Shown here one piece after another: positions 1 through 7,645 of a stretch of 64,000 nucleotides of DNA. Source of the stretch: an uncultured Lachnospiraceae bacterium (GTDB taxonomy: Bacteria > Bacillota > Clostridia > Lachnospirales > Lachnospiraceae); assembly GCA_910579685.1 (NCBI GenBank), contig CAJTVN010000002.1, positions 97,074-161,073 on the forward strand, written 5' to 3'. The position numbers and the translations under genes are program-made. Each line of letters begins with the position of its first letter. The first letter of the stretch is position 1. The notes beneath the pieces were generated by a model, which was not told where the DNA came from, made no database searches, and was given only the letters and a program-made list of their open reading frames with translations.

Positions 1-513
1 TTCCTTATACAGTCGTCCATACTCCTCATCCGTCTTCTTGGTCAGGGCATAGGGGGAAAGCACCCTGCCCTCCTGCCCCTCCCGCTTGGGAAGCACGGGA
101 TGATCCCCGTAAACGGATGAGCTGGACGCATAGACAAACTTCTTTACGCCGTTTTGTCTTGCGGCCTCCATCATGTTCAGTGTGCCCCGGATATTGATCT
201 CCTCGTACAGAAGCGGCATTTCGATACTTCTCGGAACACTTCCCCAGGCAGCCTGATTGAGTACAAAATCAACGCCCCTTGCGGCCTCCATGCAGGTTTC
301 CAGGCTGCGGATATCCCCTTTGATAAAGGTGAACCCTGGATTTTCCATAAAGGGCTCGATATTCTCATATTTCCCGGTGGAAAGATCGTCCAGACACCTG
401 GCCTGATATCCCATATCAAGTATGGCCTCGCACAGGTTCGAGCCGATAAAGCCCGCTCCTCCGGTCACCAGAAAGACTGCGTTCTTTTCAAATTTTAATT
501 CTCTGTAACCCAT
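1..513 (-). CDS. UDP-N-acetylglucosamine 4-epimerase, TviC/WbpP type (partial, C-terminus off window)
   Basis: The gene is cut by the left window edge; the first 171 codons are present. It is an extended short-chain dehydrogenase/reductase. TGGAGFIGS at residues 17-25 is the NAD-binding glycine motif and Tyr155 in YALTK is the catalytic Tyr-x3-Lys. The stretch SVPRSIEMP before it resembles the WbpP/TviC branch, which interconverts UDP-GlcNAc and UDP-GalNAc (or their uronic acids) in the cytoplasm. The ATG at 513 follows an AAGGAGC-like site. It lies 20 bp after a TviB-like dehydrogenase, the usual partner, so together they should supply UDP-GalNAcA for the surface glycan. A generic GalE-like epimerase is the alternative. 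Confidence 0.8.
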   Translation of the reverse strand, partial: MGYRELKFEKNAVFLVTGGAGFIGSNLCEAILDMGYQARCLDDLSTGKYENIEPFMENPGFTFIKGDIRSLETCMEAARGVDFVLNQAAWGSVPRSIEMPLLYEEINIRGTLNMMEAARQNGVKKFVYASSSSVYGDHPVLPKREGQEGRVLSPYALTKKTDEEYGRLYKE

Positions 514-533
514 GTTCTTTGCTCCTTATTGCC

Positions 534-1850
534 CTATAATCTCCAGTAAATATAATCTTCCCTCAAATACTGCCTGCGGTCAAACAGGCCCTTGATATCC
601 ATAAGCACCTTCTTTTGGTGAACCGGATTGTAAAAGCCGCGGATCTCATCCTCCGTAAGGGGAAGGAACTCCTTATGCGCCACTGCGACAAGCACCGCAT
701 CCATATTCGTAACCGCATCCATGGTCTCAAAGGTAATGCCGTAGAGCCTCTCCGCCTCCTGCGCATCCGCCGCCGGGTCCACCACAACAGGTGTTATTCC
801 ATACTCGCCCAGCTCATTATAAATGTCGATGACCTTGGTATTTCTCGTGTCGGGACAATTCTCCTTGAAGGTGAAGCCCAGAATCGCCACCTTCGCTCCC
901 TTTACCGGGATATCGGCCCGGATCAGGTTCTTCACCAGGGCCTGCGCCACATACCTTCCCATATCGTCATTGATCCGCCGGCCGGCCAGAATAATCTGGG
1001 AGTGATAGCCAAGCTCCTCCGCCTTGTAGGTCAGATAATAGGGATCCACCCCAATGCAGTGGCCTCCCACCAGCCCCGGCTGGAATTTCAGGAAATTCCA
1101 CTTGGTTCCCGCCGCTTCCAGGACGGATTTGGTGTCAATGTTCATCCGGTTAAAAATAATGGAGAGCTCGTTCATAAAAGCAATGTTAATGTCCCTCTGG
1201 CTGTTCTCAATCACCTTGGCGGCCTCCGCCACCTTGATGGAATCCGCACGGTAAACTCCGGCCTCCACCACCAGCTCATAGACCCTGGCAACCGTCTCCA
1301 GCGTCTCCTCGTCCATACCGGACACGATCTTTGTGATCGTCTCCAGGCGGTGTACCTTGTCCCCAGGATTGATCCGCTCCGGCGAATAGCCGATCTTAAA
1401 GTCCTCGCCGCACTTCAGTCCGGATTCCTTCTCCAGAATGGGAACGCAGATCTCCTGTGTGACCCCGGGGTACACGGTGGATTCAAAAACCACCACGGAA
1501 CCCTTCGTGAGATTCTGCCCCAGAATTCTGCTTGCTCCCTCCACCGGCGACAAATCGGGCGTGTGATCACTGTTTACCGGGGTGGGAACCGCCACGATAT
1601 GGAATTTCGCCTCCCGGAGCTTTGCCGCGTCTGCGGTAAATTCCACCGCCGTATTTTTTATTACATCATCCCCCACCTCTTTCGTGGGATCGATTCCCTT
1701 TTTGTACAGTTCTATTTTCTGCTCGTTCAGGTCAAAGCCAACCACCTTGATTTTTCCTGCAAAGGCTACCGCTATGGGCATTCCCACATAGCCGAGCCCC
1801 ACCAGGGAAAGCTTCTCCTCCCCCTTTACCAGCTTTTCATACAAATTCAT
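534..1850 (-). CDS. UDP-N-acetyl-sugar 6-dehydrogenase (TviB/WbpO family)
   Basis: A 438-residue nucleotide-sugar dehydrogenase of the UDP-GlcNAc/UDP-ManNAc dehydrogenase family. LVGLGYVGMPIA near residues 16-27 is the Rossmann NAD site, and GGHCIGVDPYY holds the catalytic cysteine of the two-step oxidation to the uronic acid. The C-terminal domain has ILGFTFKENCPDTRNTK, the usual UDP-binding segment. The ATG at 1850 was chosen because GGAGGACGGAGAG precedes it; earlier in-frame codons lie inside the upstream gene. It overlaps the GT4 gene by 14 bp, so the two are translationally coupled. With the TviC-like epimerase it probably makes UDP-GalNAcA. The exact substrate is inferred. Confidence 0.9.
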   Translation of the reverse strand: MNLYEKLVKGEEKLSLVGLGYVGMPIAVAFAGKIKVVGFDLNEQKIELYKKGIDPTKEVGDDVIKNTAVEFTADAAKLREAKFHIVAVPTPVNSDHTPDLSPVEGASRILGQNLTKGSVVVFESTVYPGVTQEICVPILEKESGLKCGEDFKIGYSPERINPGDKVHRLETITKIVSGMDEETLETVARVYELVVEAGVYRADSIKVAEAAKVIENSQRDINIAFMNELSIIFNRMNIDTKSVLEAAGTKWNFLKFQPGLVGGHCIGVDPYYLTYKAEELGYHSQIILAGRRINDDMGRYVAQALVKNLIRADIPVKGAKVAILGFTFKENCPDTRNTKVIDIYNELGEYGITPVVVDPAADAQEAERLYGITFETMDAVTNMDAVLVAVAHKEFLPLTEDEIRGFYNPVHQKKVLMDIKGLFDRRQYLREDYIYWRL

Positions 1851-2946
1851 CTCTCCGTCCTCCCTTTCCCAGACATCTTTCAATCTCTTCCATATAGGCA
1901 TCCGCCACTTTTTCCCGGTCAAACTCCCGCTCCATTTTCAACCTGGCCGCTTTTCCCATTTCGGCCCTTTTCCCTGCGGAAAGCTCTGTGAATTTTGAGA
2001 GCGCCCTGGCCAGATCCCCGCTGTCCGCGGGTTTGCATCCAAAGCCGGTTACGCCCTCCTCGAAAATTTCCCGGCATCCGCTGATATTGGTGGCAATCAC
2101 CGGACGACCCGTGGCGGAGGCCTCCATCAGCACATTGGACATCCCCTCATGGTACGTTGGGAGCACCAGAGCCGAGGCGTTTTTGATGTACTCGTGCACG
2201 TCGGGATGAAAGCCAAGCTGCTTAATCGCTCCCTTCTTTTCGAACGCATCCAGCCTCTCCTGGTAATCCTCATCCGGATATCCAAGAAGTTCAAAGCTCA
2301 CGGTCTGTGAAGAGAGCTGCAAAGCCGCCTCCAAAAGCTCCTCGATGCCCTTTTCCCGCATCATCCTTCCCACATAGAGAAAGCGGATCTTCTCTCCCTC
2401 GGGATAAGGCTCAAAGGCATGACGTTTCAGATTGACTCCGGAGCCGCTGACCAGCCTTGCCTTCTGTCCCGAAATACCGTACTTCTCAAAAATCTCCCGG
2501 TTTTCCCGGTTCTGGAAAAAGATGCAGAAAGCCTTTTTCAGCCCCGTCCGGTACATCGCCACGATCATCTTCAAAAAAACACCCTGTTTCTGAAACGTGC
2601 TTCCAAGGCCCGTCACCGTCTCGATATAGGGAATCCTTTTCATCCGGCACAGAAAACCGCCGTAAATGTTGGGCTTGATGGTATAGGTCAGCACCAGATC
2701 CGGCTTTTCCTTTTTCAGCAGCCTGTGATAGGCGCAAAGAAGCCTGAAATCCTCGGCCGGATTCACTCCTCTTCGGTTCATGGGAATGCGGATCACCCGG
2801 CAGCCTTCCGCCTCAAGCTCTCTTGTGCGCACCTCGTCCGGCAGGCTGGCCGCCACCTCATACCTTTCAAGAAGTCTTTTAACTAGCTCGTTTCGAAAGT
2901 CATAGAGACCGCCGGAGGAGTTTGCGAGAATCAGGATCTTTTTCAT
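1837..2946 (-). CDS. Glycosyltransferase family 4 (PglA-like)
   Basis: A 369-residue GT-B retaining glycosyltransferase. The N-terminal half begins MKKILILANSSGGLYDFR, typical of capsule and PglA-type GT4 enzymes. The C-terminal half has FLYVGRMMREKGIEELLEA and the donor-binding E-x7-E region HEGMSNVLMEASATGRPVIA. It should add a sugar from a UDP donor to the lipid-linked glycan at the cytoplasmic membrane face. In the Pgl pathway PglA acts directly after PglC, and a PglC-like enzyme is four genes upstream. The start lies 3 bp after the stop of the ATP-grasp gene. The donor could be UDP-GalNAc or UDP-GalNAcA made by its downstream neighbours (inference). Confidence 0.88.
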   Translation of the reverse strand: MKKILILANSSGGLYDFRNELVKRLLERYEVAASLPDEVRTRELEAEGCRVIRIPMNRRGVNPAEDFRLLCAYHRLLKKEKPDLVLTYTIKPNIYGGFLCRMKRIPYIETVTGLGSTFQKQGVFLKMIVAMYRTGLKKAFCIFFQNRENREIFEKYGISGQKARLVSGSGVNLKRHAFEPYPEGEKIRFLYVGRMMREKGIEELLEAALQLSSQTVSFELLGYPDEDYQERLDAFEKKGAIKQLGFHPDVHEYIKNASALVLPTYHEGMSNVLMEASATGRPVIATNISGCREIFEEGVTGFGCKPADSGDLARALSKFTELSAGKRAEMGKAARLKMEREFDREKVADAYMEEIERCLGKGGRRDEFV

Positions 2947-2949
2947 AGG

Positions 2950-3930
2950 TCAGATAATTTCCTCTTCTTTCAGATTCACAACGGCAATCTCGTTATATTT
3001 CATCATACACACGCCTTCCCGGTATTCCCCTATGGCCACCGGGTTTTCCCTTCCCGCCAGATTGTTCAGCACCTGGGCAGGCATGTCCACTCCGCTCTCA
3101 TAGGCGTGCGGATAGCCGCCTCCAAACCTGGGGTTTACCTCCGAAATAGAATAGATTCCGTTTTTCTCAAATATGTCAATATCTATCATACCACAAAAAC
3201 CGCATTTTTCCACGAAATTTTGCAGAAGGGTGAAAAGGGCGCCGTCCTTTACGGAAACCGATTTGTCCGTCTCCCCGGCCCGCATCTTGATCTTCTTCTT
3301 CACAAAAATCGAGGTGCATTTTCCGGAGATCATGTCGATATAGACGTCTGCGCCGTACTCCTGCCCGTCCATATATTCCTGTATCATCAGATCGTCATAC
3401 AGGCGAAAGAGCACGTCGATCTCTTCCATGGAGGATGCCTTGCTGATGTTGATGCTGGCGCTTCCCCTGACCGGCTTCACAAACACAGGAAAAGAAATCT
3501 TTCCCTCCGCAAGGGCCTCTGCGAAATCCTCCCTTTTCAGATAACAGTTTGCCGTGGGAATCCTCATCTCGCAGAGCAGCTGATACATTCTGTATTTGTC
3601 AAAACAGGTCTCCACCAGCTCCCAGGGTGAAATAACAGGTGTTGTACCAACTGCAAGGAACCGCTCCCGCTCCTTTGCCAGAAGGGAGAGCTCCGGATCG
3701 ATCAGGGAAAAGACCCCGTCAATCCTCTCCTTCCTGCAGATGTCCAGAATCCGATCCAGATAATCCACAGCCGTAATCCTCGGCACCAGGTAAAATTTGT
3801 CCGCCTCGTACACCGCAGGGGCAAGATTCGAGCAGTCCGTGGCAATTACCGCGCCGTCCTCTCCCACCGCTTTCTTAAAATACTGCACGATCTTGTTTCT
3901 GGTTCCCGCACTCAAAATCAGAATATTCAT
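2950..3930 (-). CDS. ATP-grasp ligase of a surface-glycan cluster
   Basis: A 326-residue ATP-grasp protein of the PylC/carbamoyl-phosphate-synthase-large-chain-like group. An N-terminal Rossmann-like lobe (MNILILSAGTRNKI) leads to a central ATP-grasp domain with FPVFVKPVRGSASINISK and a metal-binding segment IDIDIFEKNG...SEVNPRFGGGYP, where Glu and Asn bind Mg-ATP. Such enzymes join a carboxylate to an amine through an acyl phosphate. The substrate cannot be read from sequence. Its place between a PLP amino-acid enzyme and a GT4 suggests amino-acid attachment to an amino sugar (inference). The ATG at 3930 was preferred because the family N-terminus starts there and purine-rich sequence precedes it. 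Confidence 0.8.
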   Translation of the reverse strand: MNILILSAGTRNKIVQYFKKAVGEDGAVIATDCSNLAPAVYEADKFYLVPRITAVDYLDRILDICRKERIDGVFSLIDPELSLLAKERERFLAVGTTPVISPWELVETCFDKYRMYQLLCEMRIPTANCYLKREDFAEALAEGKISFPVFVKPVRGSASINISKASSMEEIDVLFRLYDDLMIQEYMDGQEYGADVYIDMISGKCTSIFVKKKIKMRAGETDKSVSVKDGALFTLLQNFVEKCGFCGMIDIDIFEKNGIYSISEVNPRFGGGYPHAYESGVDMPAQVLNNLAGRENPVAIGEYREGVCMMKYNEIAVVNLKEEEII

Positions 3931-4001
3931 CTCTCTGCCTGCCTTTCTCCTATAAATTTGCTCCGATTGCCTCAAGGCACAGCGCCTGTCCTTTGCCCGA
4001 A

Positions 4002-5036
4002 TCAGAGTCTGTCAAAATACAGCGGCGTACCGCCCGTGTGAATAAAGAGCACTCTTTTCCCCTCTATTTGATTGTCCTGAAGAAACCGGAGCATCCCCCA
4101 AAAGGCCTTTCCCACATAAGTGGTATCCATGGGGATCCCTTCCCGCATCATGACCCGGTCAATGAGTCTCTTACTCTCATCCGTGTAATTCCCGTAGCCG
4201 CCGCAGCGGTACCTGTCCGTAAACAGCAGCGCATCCTCCCGGTACAGAGAATCAAATTTCTCCCCCAGATACTCCCGGATGCTGTCCTTTACCACCTTGC
4301 GGCCCCTGCCCTCTTCCCTGGCAATGCTGATGCCGACGATCCGGGCCGGGCTCCTTCCTCCTTCTGCGGCCCGGGGCAGCCTCCCGCCGCCTTTATGCAC
4401 ATGCGCCGTATCCTCTTTGCCCGCCTCTTCCCGCACTCCCTCCGCCAGGGAGAGAAGCTGTCCGCAGACAAGGCCCGCCTGGGTCGCCCCGGTTCCGGAG
4501 GCGTGGAAGATATAGTCAAAGGATATCCCTCTCTCCCGCTCCCAGGCCTCAATCTCCCGGTAGGCTTTCACATAGCTCTCCGTCCCCGGATTGCCGTGGC
4601 CGCCGCCAGTGATAAAATAGGGCTTTCGTCCCTCCTGCCTATAAGCCTCAATTCTCCTGTCAATGGTCTCGGAAACCCGGCTTACCGGGCAGGTCTCGAC
4701 CGCCGCCCCGAACTGCTCCACCAGCTTTGTATTGTAGAGTCTTTCCCTGTTTTCCTCTGGCGAAATAATATGGCAGGAAAGCCCCATTGCCGCCGCCATG
4801 TTGGCTATGATCCGGCAATGATTGGAGCTGTTGCTGCCATACGTCATGATCACATCAATATCACTGTCTCTGATTTCCCTGTAAAATTCAGCCGCCTTTC
4901 TGGCTTTGTTCCCGCCAAAACTAAAAGGGATCATGTCATCCCTTTTGATATACAGCTGGTTTGCCCCATAACTTCCCGATAAAGGAACGAGAGGCGTCCT
5001 GGCAAGAGGACGCTCAAACAATTCGATCCGGTTCAT
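4002..5036 (-). CDS. PLP fold-II enzyme, D-cysteine desulfhydrase/ACC deaminase-like
   Basis: A 344-residue tryptophan-synthase-beta-fold PLP enzyme. Lys44 in FGGNKARK is the expected Schiff-base lysine, YGSNSSNHCR is the substrate carboxylate loop, and HASGTGATQAG is the phosphate-binding loop. The closest described families are D-cysteine desulfhydrase and 1-aminocyclopropane-1-carboxylate deaminase. Residues about 205-235 form a Gly/Arg-rich insertion (HKGGGRLPRAAEGG), longer than in most family members. It sits 3 bp after the PglC-like gene and upstream of an ATP-grasp ligase, so a role in making or consuming an amino acid used for glycan decoration is plausible. The substrate is unknown. 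Confidence 0.8.
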   Translation of the reverse strand: MNRIELFERPLARTPLVPLSGSYGANQLYIKRDDMIPFSFGGNKARKAAEFYREIRDSDIDVIMTYGSNSSNHCRIIANMAAAMGLSCHIISPEENRERLYNTKLVEQFGAAVETCPVSRVSETIDRRIEAYRQEGRKPYFITGGGHGNPGTESYVKAYREIEAWERERGISFDYIFHASGTGATQAGLVCGQLLSLAEGVREEAGKEDTAHVHKGGGRLPRAAEGGRSPARIVGISIAREEGRGRKVVKDSIREYLGEKFDSLYREDALLFTDRYRCGGYGNYTDESKRLIDRVMMREGIPMDTTYVGKAFWGMLRFLQDNQIEGKRVLFIHTGGTPLYFDRL

Positions 5037-5038
5037 GC

Positions 5039-5689
5039 TTATACCTCCTCCCCGGCAGCTTCGCCCTGCGCCTGTCCTTGCGCTTTCCGGTATTCGTCAA
5101 AATCCGCCACCGTCTGGTCCGCGCCTGAGAGCGTTCCCGACCGCTTGAGAACCTTTCCCACAGTCATCCCAAGCACCTTAAGATCCATGAAAAAGCTGCA
5201 GTTATCCACATATTCCAGGTCAAAGGCAAACCGATCCTCCCAACCAAGGGCGTTCCTGCCGTTCACCTGGGCCAGTCCCGTAAGCCCCGGCCGCACGTCG
5301 TGGCGGCGGCGTTCCTCTTTCGTATAATAAGGCAGATAACGCACCAGCAGGGGTCTCGGGCCGATCAGGCTCATATCCCCCTTTAAGATATTGAACAGCT
5401 CCGGCAGCTCGTCAAGGCTGGTGGAACGAAGTATTTTTCCGAATCTCGTAAGCCTTACCTCGTCGGGAAGCGGCTGGCCTTTCTCGTCTCTCGCATCCGT
5501 CATGCTGCGGAATTTGTACAGCTTAAAAATCTTTTCCTTTCGGCCCGGGCGCTCCTGGGTAAACAGCGCCGGCCTGCCCAGCTTAGACCGCACCAGAATC
5601 CAGAGGATCAGGTAGACGGGCGAAAGGATGAGTATGCCGCAGAGAGATAGAAGGATGTCCAGGATTCGTTTGATGTGATTTTTGTACAT
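5039..5689 (-). CDS. Undecaprenyl-phosphate sugar phosphotransferase (PglC-like monotopic PGT)
   Basis: A 216-residue small monotopic phosphoglycosyl transferase. One re-entrant hydrophobic helix at residues 10-33 (ILDILLSLCGILILSPVYLI) anchors it. KLYKFRSMTDARDE is the membrane-interface segment and STSLDELPELFNI holds the catalytic Asp-Glu dyad, with SLIGPRPLL following. It transfers a sugar phosphate from a UDP-sugar to undecaprenyl phosphate and so starts the lipid-linked glycan. With PglF- and PglE-like genes in the same unit, UDP-bacillosamine or a variant is the likely donor. The C-terminal 20 residues are Gln/Ala/Glu-rich and probably disordered. Confidence 0.93.
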   Translation of the reverse strand: MYKNHIKRILDILLSLCGILILSPVYLILWILVRSKLGRPALFTQERPGRKEKIFKLYKFRSMTDARDEKGQPLPDEVRLTRFGKILRSTSLDELPELFNILKGDMSLIGPRPLLVRYLPYYTKEERRRHDVRPGLTGLAQVNGRNALGWEDRFAFDLEYVDNCSFFMDLKVLGMTVGKVLKRSGTLSGADQTVADFDEYRKAQGQAQGEAAGEEV

Positions 5690-5691
5690 TG

Positions 5692-6255
5692 CTATTTCCT
5701 TTCATCAGGGCTATATCCAAAATGTTCCTCCAAAGCCATCAAATACTCAGGAGTTATCCTGTCTTTTAGACAGCCTAAAAATATGTATTTACCGGTTACA
5801 TGGCTTTCTCCGCAATGAAAATCAAATCTTTTTAAAATGTCCATACCTATAAGTATATTCCCACGTCTGTCATAATTTATGTGCATATAAGAATCCGGTA
5901 TCTGATAATTTCCAAATGTTATATTTGTAACCAGATGTTTAAACTTCAGTGCGGGACTTGTGATCTTTTCCTCTCGTGATGCCGCTATACCGTGAGTATA
6001 TCCTCCGGATTCAACACCATAGCTTTCCCTATAGTCAACACCGCTATCGATATCGTGAATCTTTAGCTCCCCTGCCTCCTGTATATCTCTTGACAGCCTA
6101 TAGTAAGGAATAACAGATACGGCACATCCTGTATCAATTTTGAACTTCAACTTTTTATAATCCTTGCCCAAAATTCTGCAGGATGATTTTACATAAAATG
6201 AGTCCTGGGTATCCAACTCAATATACAAGAATCTACTCATCATAGGATACCCCAT
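5692..6255 (-). CDS. Retropepsin-like aspartic protease
   Basis: A 187-residue protein with the signature of a retroviral-type (clan AA) aspartic protease. KFKIDTGCAVSVIP carries the catalytic Asp41-Thr-Gly motif and ILIGMDIL about 90 residues later matches the second conserved block (I-I-G-x-D/N-L-L). There is one DTG per chain, so it would act as a dimer. No signal peptide or membrane segment is visible. The ATG at 6255 follows GAGGAAGCAA; earlier codons have no ribosome site. It overlaps the 81-aa gene by 23 bp, implying coupled translation. Both genes are clearly more AT-rich than the glycan genes on either side. The substrate is unknown. Confidence 0.75.
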   Translation of the reverse strand: MGYPMMSRFLYIELDTQDSFYVKSSCRILGKDYKKLKFKIDTGCAVSVIPYYRLSRDIQEAGELKIHDIDSGVDYRESYGVESGGYTHGIAASREEKITSPALKFKHLVTNITFGNYQIPDSYMHINYDRRGNILIGMDILKRFDFHCGESHVTGKYIFLGCLKDRITPEYLMALEEHFGYSPDERK

Positions 6256-6478
6256 TTGCTTCCTCACTTGAATTATCAATAATGCATACCGGATTGCATG
6301 CCTTTATTGCCTTTGCCGCCTCTTCATCCGATGTCCCGATATATTTGATAACGCCGCTGTTCGTATCATCATCAATATCTCCCAGTATGATCAGGACATC
6401 ATGAATCTCATCCATAGAATCAAGATCCACTCTCATACCTGTTGCCAAATCTTTAATTCCCAAATTAACTCGATTCAT
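6233..6478 (-). CDS. Small acidic protein of unknown function, coupled to the retropepsin-like gene
   Basis: An 81-residue protein I do not recognise. It is strongly acidic (for example LGDIDDDTN and SSEEANGVSYDE) with no membrane segment or signal peptide. The ATG at 6478 follows AGGTGGAA. Its 3-prime end overlaps the protease gene by 23 bp, and it starts 21 bp after the PglE-like gene ends. Codon use and base composition match the protease rather than the glycan genes, so the pair probably arrived together. It could be a substrate, inhibitor or partner of the protease; nothing in the sequence decides. Confidence 0.6.
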   Translation of the reverse strand: MNRVNLGIKDLATGMRVDLDSMDEIHDVLIILGDIDDDTNSGVIKYIGTSDEEAAKAIKACNPVCIIDNSSEEANGVSYDE

Positions 6479-6499
6479 TCATTTCCACCTTTCATTCCT

Positions 6500-7645
6500 T
6501 CAAAAGCACCCTCTGACCGTCTTAATGATCAGCTCCATATCCTCCGGCGTGTTCTTGATATCGCTTGGCAGGCACAGGCCCCTGTCAAAAATATCCTCCG
6601 CCACGCTGTCCTCTCCTTCTTTTGCCGTGATGAAATCATACTCTGCAAACACGGGCTGCAGATGCAGCGGCTTCCAGATGGGCCTGGATTCCACATTCTC
6701 CTTTTCCAGGGCATCCATAATCATATCGGGGGTTATTTTTTCTCCCCGGGATGTACAAGCGCCCTGCGCTATGGTCATACAGGAAAGCCAGCAGTTGTCG
6801 TCCCCGTCTTGATTCAGCGGGTTCATGGAAATCTCCGGAATGTCCGCAAAGGCCTCCTGATACTGGCGGTAAATCTTCCGTTTCAGCGCCTTGTGCTCCT
6901 CCATATGGAGAAGCTGGCCTCTGCCGATTCCCGCCGTGATATTGCTCATACGATAATTATATCCAATCTGGGAGTGCTGATAGAATCTGGCCGGATCCCT
7001 GGCCTGGGTGGCAAGGAAGGTCGCCTTTTTGGTGATCTCCTCATCGTCCGACACCAGCATTCCGCCCCCGGATGTGGTGATAATCTTATTTCCGTTAAAA
7101 GAATAAATTCCGATTTTTCCGAAAGTTCCCGTATGCTTTCCTTTGTAAATGCTGCCAAGGGATTCCGCCGCATCCTCCACAAGAGGCACTCCATGCTGCG
7201 CACAGATCTCCATGATCTCGTCCAGCTTTGCGCAGGTTCCGTACAGATGCACCACGATCACCGCCTTAGGAGACGGATATTTTTCAAAGGCCCTTCTTAA
7301 AGCTTCCGGCGACATGTTCCAGGTGTCCCTCTCCGAATCAATAAAGACAGGCGTTGCCTTCTCATAAACCACCGGATTGCAGGTGGCGCTGAATGTGAGA
7401 CTCGGCACAAAGACGATATCTTTCTCGCCCACTCCCAGAATCCGCAGCGCCAGATGGATGGCCGCCGTGCCCGCACTCAGAGCGGAGGCATGGCCTGCCC
7501 CGGTATAAGCCTCCATCTCCTTTTCAAACGCATTGACGTTCGGCCCCAGAGGCGCAACCCAGTTGGTGTCAAAGGCCTCCCTGATAAATTCCTGCTCCTC
7601 CCCATGCATGGTGGGGCAGGAGAGATAAATCCTCTTCTTATCCAT
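6500..7645 (-). CDS. UDP-4-amino-sugar aminotransferase (PglE-like, DegT/DnrJ/EryC1 family)
   Basis: A 381-residue PLP sugar aminotransferase. IYLSCPTMHGEEQEFI and NWVAPLGPNVNAFEKE are strongly PglE-like, VEDAAESLGS contains the PLP-pyridine Asp, and SFNGNKIITTSGGG contains the Schiff-base lysine. PglE converts UDP-4-keto-6-deoxy-GlcNAc to the 4-amino sugar on the way to bacillosamine. The ATG overlaps the stop of the PglF-like gene by one base (TAATG), giving tight coupling between dehydratase and aminotransferase. A PglD-type acetyltransferase, which should act next, is not in this unit; the GNAT at 14900-15469 or an ATP-grasp ligase may modify the new amine instead (inference). Confidence 0.92.
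   Translation of the reverse strand: MDKKRIYLSCPTMHGEEQEFIREAFDTNWVAPLGPNVNAFEKEMEAYTGAGHASALSAGTAAIHLALRILGVGEKDIVFVPSLTFSATCNPVVYEKATPVFIDSERDTWNMSPEALRRAFEKYPSPKAVIVVHLYGTCAKLDEIMEICAQHGVPLVEDAAESLGSIYKGKHTGTFGKIGIYSFNGNKIITTSGGGMLVSDDEEITKKATFLATQARDPARFYQHSQIGYNYRMSNITAGIGRGQLLHMEEHKALKRKIYRQYQEAFADIPEISMNPLNQDGDDNCWLSCMTIAQGACTSRGEKITPDMIMDALEKENVESRPIWKPLHLQPVFAEYDFITAKEGEDSVAEDIFDRGLCLPSDIKNTPEDMELIIKTVRGCF

Noticed and set aside
615..1991. 458-codon open frame on the plus strand
   Set aside because: It is antisense to the TviB-like dehydrogenase, whose motifs are all present. No start signal or protein-like pattern is seen.
4002..5036. Naming the PLP enzyme as a true ACC deaminase
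   Set aside because: ACC deaminase and D-cysteine desulfhydrase share fold and lysine motif; the residues that separate them cannot be judged by eye, and ACC is unlikely in this context.
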